This document shows, in pieces, positions 1-9,849 of a stretch of 64,000 bases of DNA; within the stretch, counting starts at the first letter, position 1; each line of letters starts with the position of its first letter. Origin of the DNA: Agrostemma githago (lineage: Eukaryota > Streptophyta > Magnoliopsida > Caryophyllales > Caryophyllaceae); NCBI GenBank assembly GCA_958450325.1, contig OY288241.1, positions 37,314,778 through 37,378,777 on the forward strand, given 5' to 3'. Below the pieces are notes generated by a model that saw only the letters and a program-made list of their open reading frames with translations, ran no database searches and was not told the DNA's origin. Position numbers and translations under genes: made by a program.

Positions 1-99
1 CCACTCCCTCACCTACTCATGCTCATCCTCCTTCTTCATCTCCACCTCTACTTCCAACTCATCCCATACCCCTTACCCACTCATACCCCTTAGTAAGGT
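1..99. other. Left flank of the first LTR element
   Basis: A CT-rich stretch interrupted by the element at 100-7807. Bases 95-99 (AAGGT) are repeated at 7808-7812 as the target-site duplication. Joined in thought to 7813 onward, the minus strand reads an acidic, Glu-rich stretch, but it contains stops, so no gene is called. Confidence 0.5.
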
Positions 100-877
100 T
101 GTGGACATGACATAGGTCCACTCCGACGCGGCCACGCGCGGGTTTTGGGAGGCGAATGAATCTCATGTGAGATGGGTCGAATTGAAATTTAAATCGAAGT
201 GGAGTCGCCACCGAACTTTGTGGGAGTTCGGGCCCATTCCAACTCACTCTATATCTTAGTGGGCCATGCACAAAGTATGGCCCATTCGGTTGTCAGAGTT
301 TATTGGATTCGTCCCTTTGCATTTTGATACCGATACCGACATTATCAGATATCGTGTATTGAATGACTCTCGTGCGCCAATGGGTTCGGATATCCGGAAA
401 CCATGGTTCTGAGTAAGGGGTGTGGGGTACGTGTTGGGAAGTTCACAAAGAACACCCAACCCCACCCGCACTTAGCGGCCTATACTAAGATATCGTTTGA
501 TTTTTGAATACGCGCGTTAGTAATTCGATTGAATGATATGCAGACAATATTTTAACTAAGGATGCGAAGATTTGAATAAGTTGCTATGTCGATTTAATGC
601 ATCTAGATTAACGTCAAAGTTGTATTTAGCATGCGAGATTCGTTTTAGTACAATGAAACAAACAACAAGAATAAATCGCTAAAACAATGAGCAAACAAGT
701 TAGTAACGATGATAACGGTTTGTAAATTGAATAAGCGACATGAATATAATGCAATGAATGGTTTTGAAAGGATTATGACACGTGATTGACTTGACACGTG
801 TTGACCGAAGTCATAAAAATATTTGATCCGGACTCGAAAGATGCTAAAAAATTCACGGTTTTGATGAACCAGGAGCC

Positions 878-961
878 ACTCGATCGAGTCATTGAAGGAC
901 TCGACCGAGTGGTCTTGAAAAAAAGTTTCTGCCCGGTTTTTGGGGTGCCACTCGATCGAGT
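878..961. repeat. ACTCGATCGAGT palindrome cluster A, element 1 LTR
   Basis: Sites at 878-889, 899-910 (ACTCGACCGAGT) and 950-961. The first pair is spaced 21 bp and the next unit starts 72 bp on, as in the other LTR copies. On the element's strand this cluster lies downstream of the TATA box. Confidence 0.85.
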
Positions 962-1795
962 ACCCCCAGTACGAACTATGGTTCGTTTTGCTTTTGATTT
1001 CGAAATTGCTCTCTTTGAAAAATCGATAATTTTGTTGAGTCGCGTAGAAATATAATATGATTTATACTCGGCTTCAATTTTCGATATTCGACACTTGATT
1101 ATGGAATCAATATCGAATATTCGGAATGATTTTTAGAAAAGACGATTGTAAATTGTTTAGAAAATCGAATTAGATGAAATAGATTCTCTCCGCATCAAAA
1201 TCGTCGTATTTCATTTTTTAAGACTATGTAACGATTATCTTAGCGTCAACGAGATCGATTTAATTCTTTTAGATACGATATTCGACTATAGAGTCGGTAT
1301 CGTATTTTAAGAATGATCGTTTTATGTAGAAATTAGATTGTAGTGATAATATCGGTATTAGAAACGATGAAAAATGAAAATATATAAAGAACATGATGAT
1401 GACTCGATAACGACAAAAAAACGAGAGAGAGAGAGAGAGAAAGGAGAAGATGGGATTGAATTTGCACCCTCAACCTACATGCTTTGTACTCTCGGAACAG
1501 GGCTCGTCTAGTTGTGGCTTAGGCACGGGAGCGTCGAGATGATATAGGAAGAGTTATGGTGGTTTATAATTGGGAAGGGATTTGACGAGTTTTAATCTTG
1601 GGTCTTTGACGAGTTTTGATCTCGGGTTTGCTAAAGGTTGTTGAAATTTCGGAGATGAATTGTTGTGAATTCTGTTGTGGTATCGCCTAGGATGTTTTGT
1701 GTGTTGTGTGTAGATGTGTGAATACGTGTGTGTGTGTGAGTTGTAGATTGTTTCTGTAGATATTGATTGATTATCTGTGTGTGTGCAATGGGTTC

Positions 1796-1803
1796 TATTT
1801 ATA
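1796..1803 (-). promoter_or_regulatory. TATA box of element 1 3' LTR
   Basis: TATAAATA on the minus strand, at the same place in the 5' LTR fragment (7124-7131). Palindrome cluster B lies about 130-210 bp upstream of it. Confidence 0.55.
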
Positions 1804-1928
1804 GGAAAGGTTCCTGACCTTGGCTAGGAAAGGTACTTTTGCTTGGGTGAGAAGAAACACCGCTTTGGATAGGAAAATCACACAATTTGAGAGGAAAAAG
1901 GATTCCGTTGTTGGGTGGAAGAGGAGTC

Positions 1929-2013
1929 ACTCGATCGAGTGGAGCATATCACTCGATCGAGTGCTCGGTCTGACGCCGGTTTTGCACGGGTTTTTGAGCT
2001 TACTCGACCGAGT
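1929..2013. repeat. Palindrome cluster B, element 1 3' LTR
   Basis: Sites at 1929-1940, 1951-1962 and 2002-2013 (spacing 22 bp, next unit at 73 bp). The fourth site, present in the 5' LTR copy at 7375, is lost here by a small deletion. Confidence 0.85.
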
Positions 2014-2432
2014 GGGTCTAGCTCGGGTAGAAGGCTTCCTTTAGAGATCGAATTCTATCTCTAACGGAATTGTTTAATCTTTTTTGTAGCTGATTTTTTG
2101 TAGTATTGGACTTCAAGTCGGATTTATGATGTGACGCAGCGGATATTTACGTCTCAGAACGTCTTTGACCGGGGTTTGACTCGGTCGCTAAAAGACGGTT
2201 TTGCCCTTGGTGCCGGATTCGACCCAAATTAGTCTTATTTGATTGGAACGATCCACTGGGCCTGAATTCGAGGTTGGTTTTATGAGATTTGTACTCCGTA
2301 AAAAGCCCAAACCAAATGCTAACGATTTCGAGCCCGTTTTCAAGTATATTAAAGCATGTTTGCATCTGATCATCATCGGGTGTTTTTTGGAAACTGTTAT
2401 AGACACCTAGCAGCCAAATGTGGGTGTCTACA

Positions 2433-2445
2433 GCGCCCCCACTCT
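2433..2445 (-). other. Polypurine tract of element 1
   Basis: The minus strand reads a G-rich purine run immediately before the 3' LTR. This is the usual primer site for plus-strand DNA synthesis. The same tract occurs at 38387-38400 and 56398-56409. Confidence 0.7.
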
Positions 2446-2619
2446 GACTGAGGCTTGGACAGAGCGATAGTCAGAGTAGCTACCAGGCCAATCGAGGATT
2501 AAGACTTGGCAGACTTTCGGTCGGGTCGTTTATAGTCCATTAGACTTGCGTAAAAGGGCTCGCCAGCCATAAGATAGAAATCATACCTGAGTGGATGCTA
2601 ATAGCTCCATGGGGACTTG

Positions 2620-2990
2620 TTTCTGAAGCCCTGGATGTATCTATATGTGGATACATCCCATCTCGAAGCTGCGCGGGAGCTTGCCTAAGAAGCTCTGGGT
2701 GTGTCCGTTCGCAGACACATCCCGATCCAAAATTGCGCTGGAGCCTGCCTAAGAAGCCCTGGGTGTGTCCGTTTGCAGACACATCCCGATCCGAAATCAC
2801 GCGTGAGCTTGCCTAAGAAGCCCTAGGTGTGCCCGTTTGCAGACACATCCCGATTCAAAATTGCGCGGGAGCTTGCCTAAGAAGCCCTGGGTGTGTCCGT
2901 TTGCAGACACATCCCAACTCAGAATTACGCGGGAGCTTGCCTAAGAAGCCCTGGGTGTACCTATATGTAGGCACATCCCGTGTTTCTTTT
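2620..2990 (-). repeat. 64-bp tandem repeat with hairpins, element 1
   Basis: The block TGCCTAAGAAG recurs at 2682, 2746, 2810, 2874 and 2938, an exact 64-bp period. Each unit holds an inverted repeat such as TGTGTCCG-TTTG-CAGACACA. The array matches the one at 55926-56245 in the plus-strand element. Short open frames across it are an effect of the repeat and are not genes. Confidence 0.85.
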
Positions 2991-3940
2991 AGGAGGAATG
3001 CCACCTTGGGCCTTCCGCTGGGGAGCTTAGTGAGTTTGCGCAAGCCTGCGACTCACGCTGGGGAATAAAAACTTGATGTTCCGTTGGGAAGCCAAGCTGG
3101 TACCTGAAATGTTAGATATGTAGACAGAAATAGCAAACACAACAGGTAGCAAGATAGCATACAGAAAATGCAGCTAGCATCTATAGACTGACTTGCGCTG
3201 GGGAAAATGATTTTTGCTTCATTTTGAAATCGAAGTCCTGAAAGCAACTCACGTGCTAGGAGATAGGTTTTCAAAATTGAAAGGGGTAGAAAAGAAATTT
3301 GCAGTTTAAATAGACTGAAATTTGACCTTGTCGAAAAGGATTTTCTCAAATGGCTAAGTTTTGCAAATTTCAAAGCGAGAATTCGAGGAGAGAAGTATAC
3401 CGACAGACTCGACTCTGGACGCGACAGAACGAGTTGACAGACACGGCTTGGACTCTCTAAGGGTTGGACCATGACCTGGTAGGGGGTGGGCCACCTAAGA
3501 TGACAAGACTTTCAAGTTGCGCTTATTTCGTAGCCTAGGCGAGTGACAACACGGTCGAATCCTCGGATTGGGAAAGATATGCTATTTGGGGATTGCAATA
3601 GTCTGTTATGAGACTATTTTTTGCACGACTCAGCAGTAGCAGTGTCGTAGACTAGTGCTCTTTTGATTTTTTTTAGTTTTGGGGTATATTCCCAAGGTAG
3701 GTGCTTCTTTGAGTCCCTGACAAATTCTTGTCTTCGACTGAGCCGAGTACTAAGACATATTAAAGAAAGGTGGCTAGATTTTTGAAAATCTTTTGGATTT
3801 TGTGAGTGGATGGAGAATTTATGCCTAAGAGAAGCTCCCAGGATGACAAAGCTAACTGTTGAGAACATGACAGTGTCGTGATAGGAATGATGGTGCTTTT
3901 TGAATTTGTGTCAATGTGGGTGGTTGTGCCTCCGTTGAAA
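2991..3940. other. Non-coding internal part of element 1
   Basis: No recognisable protein. Repeated GCTGGGGAA-type blocks occur near 3050 and 3195, and the segment is homologous (reverse complement) to about 54960-55800 of the plus-strand element. An open frame of 139 codons on the minus strand (3053-3472) has a counterpart in that element, but I cannot assign it to a family. Confidence 0.5.
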
Positions 3941-3941
3941 G

Positions 3942-3992
3942 GCTGCCTACGTATTCACGTGTAGTGAAATCAAACCAAGCCGTAGTTCAGTG
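3942..3992 (-). promoter_or_regulatory. Conserved inverted-arm motif (copy 1)
   Basis: The plus strand reads GCCTACGTATTC, then AATCAAACCAAGCCGTAG. The arms CTACG and CGTAG can pair around a loop of about 30 bases. The same motif is at 41161-41210 and, reversed, at 54848-54896, always in the same orientation relative to the element. Confidence 0.6.
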
Positions 3993-3999
3993 AATTGAA

Positions 4000-5440
4000 A
4001 GATATATTATGGTGCCTAGTTTATTAGGGCTTTGAGTGTAACTAGCCATATTGACGGTGTGGGCTAGGTGCATTCCCAATGATGTCTTGATCACAGGGCT
4101 AGAATAGTTAGGATGTTGATCCTGTGACTGTGAGCATTCTCCGAGGTAGCCCCCTGAGGTGGTATGAACTATTTGGGCATGTTCTATGCCGACTGCAAAT
4201 TGAGTTCCCGTGTTAGGGGCTGGTAACTGGTTTGGATAATTTTGGAAATGTGGTGTTAGGTTGTAAGTGGCTTTGATGTTTTGACATCTGGAGCTTGATT
4301 TAGTGGAGCTAAGGCTTCAAGGGTAAGGTAATGTAATGTGATAGGAAATGGGAAAGTCGAGTAAAAATGACTCGGACTTCGATTGGGGTAGGATTGTTAA
4401 TGCGGGATCTGGTTTCCATGTCTGGCCCTAATGGTTAGGGGTATCCTATGGACCTTGAATCCTAAAAAATTCTGGGCTGTCTCTTAGCCGAGGTCTCGGG
4501 AAGGTCTTGAGGGTTGTAATGTGGGAAGGCTAAATGTGGTGTTAGCTGACCAACTTGATATCTTTCTTTATCGGATAGTTTGGGCTTTGATAATTTTTGA
4601 ATTGACCGTACTTCGGTCATGGGACTTTCACTTGAGTTGACCGCTAAACGTGGTCATGGGGTTTTTTTGATGATGGCCTGCTTTTCTGTTTTGGTCTTTT
4701 GCTTTTTCTTTGGACTTTTGATTTTTTTTTTTCGGTCCAGTTTTTTTCTCTTTTTTTTCTTTTTTTTTTGTTTTTTTTTTTTTTTGCTATCCCCCTATGG
4801 CGTGGGTAATATGTACGGGTATTCCCGGATCTGTGGCATCCGTTTGTGGGTAGATCTGGGGCTGGACCCGTCAGTTAGGTTAGGCTTTTGGGACTAAGCT
4901 TTTGTAAGCATGGCGGTTTGGATCTCGGTATTGTCATCATAATTCCGAGCAGGCTTGGTAGGAGCATCGTCCCGAGTTGGGTATTTTTGGCATCACATCT
5001 ATAGAGTTACGATGCTTTTTCTTGGATAGACTAACGTCTAAGGTAGGGATTGGTCAGTCTTATTGGAGGGGTGTTTATTGTGGGAAATGGGCTTGCCTCC
5101 CGTCTTGAACCCAAACTAGAAGACTACCTAGGTTCGTCATAGGATTCGATACCGCTCCTGCTAGGGGTAGTTATGTGGCTTTCTATGTCAGACATGGAAC
5201 AGGTAAAGGAAAACACGGGTCTCGATTTCCTGCAGTCATTATAGATGTGCCTATAGTCACGTGCATGTGCTCACAGTGCACGATGGTGTTCATCATGTTC
5301 CCGGAAACACATAAGGAAAGTATATATGAGAAATAGAAAAGCTAATTTTATTGAATTTTGGAAAGAGGACAGAATACAACTAATTCTGACTCTGACTTTG
5401 AAATTGAAATAAATAGTACACCCTAGACTCAGACTCGGAC
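4000..5440. other. Non-coding internal part of element 1 with T-rich tract
   Basis: No gene seen. A strongly T-rich stretch lies at about 4718-4785; its counterpart is A-rich near 53995-54070 in the plus-strand element. The rest is alignable by eye to 53530-54840 in reverse complement. Confidence 0.5.
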
Positions 5441-6060
5441 TTAAATCAAATCCGGACTCTTAGATGCCTGGGAGGTGGACTGGATGCTTTGGTCATCGGG
5501 CCCCGTATAGTCCATGAGGGGCTTCCCAAGTGATAGTGTTTCCATGACGGGTGTCCTCCCGGCATCGAGGAAATCTTGGATGAGGTGTTTTACTTTCCAG
5601 CACTGTTCTGTATTGTGCCCTCTTCCCATGTGGAATTGGCAGTAATGCTCGGCGTTCCATGTTTTGGAGCGTTTTTCTGAAGGTGTGTCGGATGTTGGGC
5701 CTATAGGTAGTATTAGGCCCTTCGAAACCAACCTCTGGAAAGCGACGGTGTAGGACATATCCAAGTGGGTAAATGTCCTTACTTTTGACTGGTTCTTGAT
5801 CTTCGGAGAGGTGACTTGAGGGTACCTCTCTCGGTCTTGCCATCTTGAGGGTATCGGACAGTTTCGTAAGAATGTTCACCCTTCAAATGGCTCGGTTGGG
5901 TGATTGGCTGCCTTACCCGCTCTAGTTGTGTTAGACGGGATTGGGTTCTTACAAGATCCTCTTCGATGATGGCTACCCTGGAACTTAAGTTATCTAGGGC
6001 GGTATTGATTTTAAAATATTGTTAATGGAGCAAGATAGCATAAGCATACTCTCCTGGATA
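5441..6060 (-). pseudogene. gag relic of a Tat-like element
   Basis: A minus-strand frame at 5441-5764 contains a Cys/His knuckle (CQFHMGRGHNTEQC) followed by WKVKHLIQDFLDAG, closely like the knuckle of the pol-bearing element at 46694-46735. Upstream, in shifted frames, a heptad-like stretch (LDNLSSRVAIIEEDLVR, about 5950-6010) suggests a coiled coil of the gag capsid region. Frameshifts and stops separate the parts, so no gag protein can be made. This relic is absent from the sister element at 50044-58310. Confidence 0.75.
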
Positions 6061-6847
6061 TCTCCTTTCTTGATGGCGCGAGATTTGTTGTGGTTTGGTA
6101 ACGCCTCATTCATAGGGTCCCTGATCGGAAGAAACGACGGGTGTTAGAACTCGCCTAAACTCGGTTTTGCGCAAATGCAAGAGAGAGAGTCAAACTAGAC
6201 ATGGCCTGGGGTGACGGAAATGACTAAGATTCTTCGACCGGGATACTTAAACGTTAATCCAGACAAAGTAATGATCGTGGTGACCTAGACTCGACCATGA
6301 GGCTCGAGCTGTACGAGGATGAGTCCGAAAATGGGGCGACCGTATTTGACCGCGCCGCGTGCTTGGACCAACTGTGGTGACCTAACCCTAGGTGACCCGA
6401 GTATTCGTAGCATGTGTACGACTCGAAGAAAGCATCATAAGGACGCCGGTGTAGGATGAACGTAGGGTACTCCCTTAAGGTGACCGTGGTCGACTTGCTC
6501 GGGTGGAGGACAACCCCCGAGTGAGACTAAAGACTCTGATTGGACTCAGATGGTGTGACATCTAATTGACTTGAAAGTGAGGTAGTGTGACAATACGTGT
6601 AAGACATGACCCTTAGAGCAACCGTGATTGATTGCTCTGCTGAAGGGTAGCCCCCAAGTGGGATTGAAGACTTTGCTACGACTCGAGTGTCGGACGAGTG
6701 ACCCTTCGATGTAAGGACCACAAACCTTTTGTTATAGGGCTATGCCTTGTAAAAGGTTGACTCGGCCTCAAGGAAAGGCAAACGAGGTAAGGGAAGAAAC
6801 TTGCGATGTAAGATCGGCAGAGTTTCGACGCTAGAGATCCTCGACAT

Positions 6848-7037
6848 GACTCGAATAAGGAAGAGTTATGGTGGTTTGTAATTGGGAAGGGATTTGACGA
6901 GTTTTGTTCTCGGGTCTTTGACGAGTTTTGATCTCGGGTTTGCTAAAGGTTGCTGAAATTTTGGGGATGAATTGTTGTGAATTCTGTCGTGGTATCGCCT
7001 AGGATGTTTTGTGTGTTGTTTGTAGATGTGTGAATAC

Positions 7038-7068
<31 letters not shown>

Positions 7069-7807
7069 TTTTAGATTGTTTCTGTAGATATTGATTGATT
7101 ATCTGTGTGTGTGCAAGGGAGTCTATTTATAGGAAAGGTTCTTGACCTTGGCTAGGAAAGGTACTTTTGCTAGGGTGAGAAGAAACACCGCTTTGGATAG
7201 GAAAATCACACAATTTGAGAGGAAAAAGGATTTCGTTGTTGGGTGGAAGAGGAATCCTCTTCCGGCTGGAAGAGGAGTCACTCGATCGAGTGGAGCATAT
7301 CACTCGATCGAGTGCCCGGTTTGACGCCGGTTTTGCACGGGTTTTTGAGCTTACTCGACCGAGTGGGCTGGTCCACTCGACCGAGTGGGTCTAGCTTGGG
7401 TAGAAGGCTTCCTTTAGAGATCGAATTCTATCTCTAACGGAATTGTTTAATCTTTTTTGTAGCTGATTTTTTGTAGTATTGGACTTCAAGTCGGATTTAT
7501 GATGTGACGCAGCGGATATTTACGTCTTGGAAACGTCTTTGACCGGGGTTTGACTCGGTCGCTAAAAGACGGTTTCGCCATTGGTGTCGGATTCGACCCA
7601 AATTAGTCTTATTTGTTTGGAAACGACCCAATGGGCCTGGATTCGAGGTTGGTTTTGTGAGATTTGTATTCCGTAAAAAGCCCAAACCAAATGCTAACGA
7701 TTTCGAGCCCATTTTCAAGTATATTAAAGCATGTTTGCGTCTGAACATCATCGGGTGTTTTTTGGAAACTGCTATAGACACCTAGCAGCCAAATGTGGGT
7801 GTCTACA
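6848..7807 (-). repeat. Truncated 5' LTR of element 1
   Basis: Homologous to about 1541-2432 of the 3' LTR, ending TGTCTACA at 7807. The left (U5-side) part of the LTR and the leader with its primer-binding site are missing at the 6848 junction. It includes a TATA box at 7124-7131. Confidence 0.85.
7280..7386. repeat. Palindrome cluster B, element 1 5' LTR
   Basis: Sites at 7280, 7302, 7353 and 7375: two pairs spaced 22 bp, the pairs 73 bp apart. The first pair is ACTCGATCGAGT and the second pair ACTCGACCGAGT. Confidence 0.87.
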
Positions 7808-7812
7808 AAGGT

Positions 7813-8719
7813 GAAGACACGTCTCCACCTCACAGCTGCGCACCGGACACAAGACGTCATTTGAACGAATTCATCGATCAATATTTCCTTTAATTTAGTA
7901 GGAATCGCTTCATTGCAAATTGCCAAAAAAAAACTTTGATACGGGGTTGCACTTTCGTCTTCCAAATTTGTGTCCAACGCTATTTCTCCTTGTCCGTGGT
8001 TAACGTCCCGCTACCCTCATCCCGACCTCTCCAAATCTCCCTATAAGTAGATCTTACCGAGTATTGCCCATCTCACTTAAATATCCAACACCAATCACCC
8101 TCATTCTCACTTCGAGGCATCCATATCTTTAAAATCGTCTATTGGTCAATCTGTCAAAATAAACTTCGTAAAGGGTTTGTAAAGATGTAGAAGTTGTAAA
8201 GGGTGAATTTGTAGGACAAAGTGAAGGTCGGGGGATAGGATTTTGATTTGAAGGTGATAATGAAGGAAGTGATATTATTCTTGTTGAATTGTTCCCTCGG
8301 AATCTTAAAGCTCTAAATGTTCTCTCCGACCCCGGATCGAACCAAAAAGGCGATAATCTATCCCTGGGCATAAAAATCAACAAACGGTAAGACTCCTAGC
8401 ACCAGGTTCTACTAGGTCGGGATGGGGAAAATAAAATGAAAGCAAAAACCAAACACAAATTAACAAAGACTCAATTAACTAGTCGTCATCCCTGTCAACG
8501 GCGCCAATTTGATGGGAGCTTGTCGCACGCTCTCAAACAAACAAGTATTTATACTCAACGCACACAAAAAATGAATGTAATAGTGGAAGTCAAGGTCGAT
8601 CCTAGGGACGAAACTTTCTAATTAAAACGAGTCTAAGAGAATAAGTGTAGGGGATCTCTTTTGGGATTTTTAGTGATTTGGATTAGACTAAGTGACAAAA
8701 CTAGAATGAATAAATGGTA
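7813..8719. other. Intergenic; possible old LTR-element remnant
   Basis: No gene recognised. Near 8494-8507 the minus strand reads TTGGCGCCGTTGAC, like the primer-binding site of some gypsy elements. The neighbouring phrase GATGGGAGCT recurs near 9090. Too degraded to classify. Confidence 0.3.
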
Positions 8720-8932
8720 CTCCCTTCATCCATTTTTATTCTTCATGGGGTAGGTGGACCAAAAATTAAGGGAAGAGTAGAGTATGTGGCGGAAAATGAA
8801 AGTTGAGAGAAAATGTGGGGTCCAAAATGACATTGACCACACAAATCAACCAAAAAAAGAAAGAGAATAAGTAAAATGTTTAAAGAGGACAATCTTAAGG
8901 AAAGTAGGAAGATTAAAATTGGATGGAGGGAG
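8720..8932. mobile_element. Stowaway-type MITE
   Basis: A 213-bp element with inverted ends CTCCCTTCATCC and GGATGGAGGGAG, flanked by TA on both sides (8718-8719, 8933-8934). This is the signature of Tc1/mariner-related Stowaway MITEs. It has no coding capacity. Confidence 0.88.
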
Positions 8933-8934
8933 TA

Positions 8935-9514
8935 ATCTATAAGAAGAAATGCGTTAGTGGGAGTTGAGAAGTAAAAAACGGGACACAAAGATCAAAGAAT
9001 CAAGCAATCGATTACAAAATTGTTAAGGGGCGAGTCATCTTTTGGTTTCTCTACCCAATCTCACTAAAACCGGCAACAATGCCTTTTTGATGGGAGCTAC
9101 GTTCTCAAAACGAAATTATCTATATCCTAAGTTTCCCATGTCGATAAAGGTGAGTAAATGTCAACTAAGTTGGCCTAACAAAGTCAACAAAAACACAACA
9201 ATTCCATAATTCCTTAATCATGCTACCCAATGTTCTCATCCCTTAACCCCTAACTAAAAATCTACTCACTAGTATTGGCAAAAACAAAGAACAAGAAAAA
9301 TAGACTAAAACAATTCATACTAGAAACAAGAGTAAAATTAAGTCTAACAGAAAAATGAAGAAATAAAACAAGATCAAGAATCAGATGAACAAGGAGAAAT
9401 TAGAACAAAACAAGAACAAATAAGGAAAACATAAACTATGGAGAAAAGTAGAGGAAATACAATAAAGAGAGAAGATAGAAAAAGAAGAAGAAAGTATCAA
9501 CAATGGAGAAAAAA
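8935..9514. other. A/G-rich intergenic DNA
   Basis: No gene seen. A second GATGGGAGCT phrase at about 9089 resembles that at 8511. From 9290 the sequence is purine-rich and low in complexity up to the CACTA element. Confidence 0.4.
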
Positions 9515-9535
9515 CACTACAAAAAAATATCACCA

Positions 9536-9785
9536 CAGCAACGGATTTTTGCAAGGGATATAAATTCCCTTGCACAATCAACTTTGCAAGGGATTTGCAA
9601 CGGACTTCCAACGGATAAAAAATCTTGCAACAGATTTGCAGTGGATAAATACCCGCCATGGGTAATTTTTTTGCGCGTAAACATTGCAACGGAATTTTCT
9701 TATATTGCAACGGAATGTCCGTTGCATACACATAAATTGCAACGGATTCGCAACGGACATTCCGTTGCAAGTCCCTTGCAAAGAC
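9536..9785. repeat. Left subterminal repeats of the CACTA element
   Basis: Multiple copies of GCAACGGA and GCAAGGGA and their inverses. Open frames across this array are by-products of the repeat. Confidence 0.85.
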
Positions 9786-9849
9786 TTTGATATGCTCCAC
9801 CTCCGTATCATTTTCAATTACATTCCTTTTGTTTTTTTTACATTTCAGA

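Larger units (their letters stand above)
100..2432 (-). repeat. 3' LTR of element 1
   Basis: A 2.3-kb LTR, TG...CA on its own strand, followed at 2433 by a C-rich (minus-strand G-rich) polypurine tract. Its distal part (about 1541-2432) is repeated at 6848-7807. It contains two palindrome clusters, a TATA box, and GA and GT microsatellites (1423-1445 and about 1722-1740). Confidence 0.85.
100..7807 (-). mobile_element. Non-autonomous Tat-like LTR retrotransposon (element 1)
   Basis: Both ends are LTR ends (TGTGGACATGAC at 100, TGTCTACA ending at 7807) and the flanks carry the same 5 bp, AAGGT, at 95-99 and 7808-7812. The order on the minus strand is 5' LTR fragment (6848-7807), internal region with a gag relic (5441-6060), long non-coding part, 64-bp tandem repeats, polypurine tract (2433-2445) and 3' LTR (100-2432). 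No protease, reverse transcriptase or integrase is visible. The internal DNA is homologous, in opposite orientation, to the element at 50044-58310. The primer-binding site and about 1.4 kb of the 5' LTR are missing although the duplication is intact, so this loss followed insertion. It was probably moved by proteins of a pol-bearing relative such as the one at 35848-47040. Confidence 0.88.

Noticed and set aside
798..1055. Open frame with repeated LDRV peptides (also at 1820, 7243 and 39090-40160)
   Set aside because: LDRV and TRSS repeats are translations of the ACTCGATCGAGT palindromes. They lie in LTRs or in an intron and show no other protein signal.
4619..4897. Frame encoding a very Phe-rich membrane-like segment
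   Set aside because: It is a T-rich low-complexity tract within a non-coding retrotransposon interior.
6318..6345. Possible hammerhead ribozyme core (GGATGAGTCCGAAA)
   Set aside because: The CTGATGAG core is not matched, the flanking stems do not pair and the counterpart in element 2 is not conserved.
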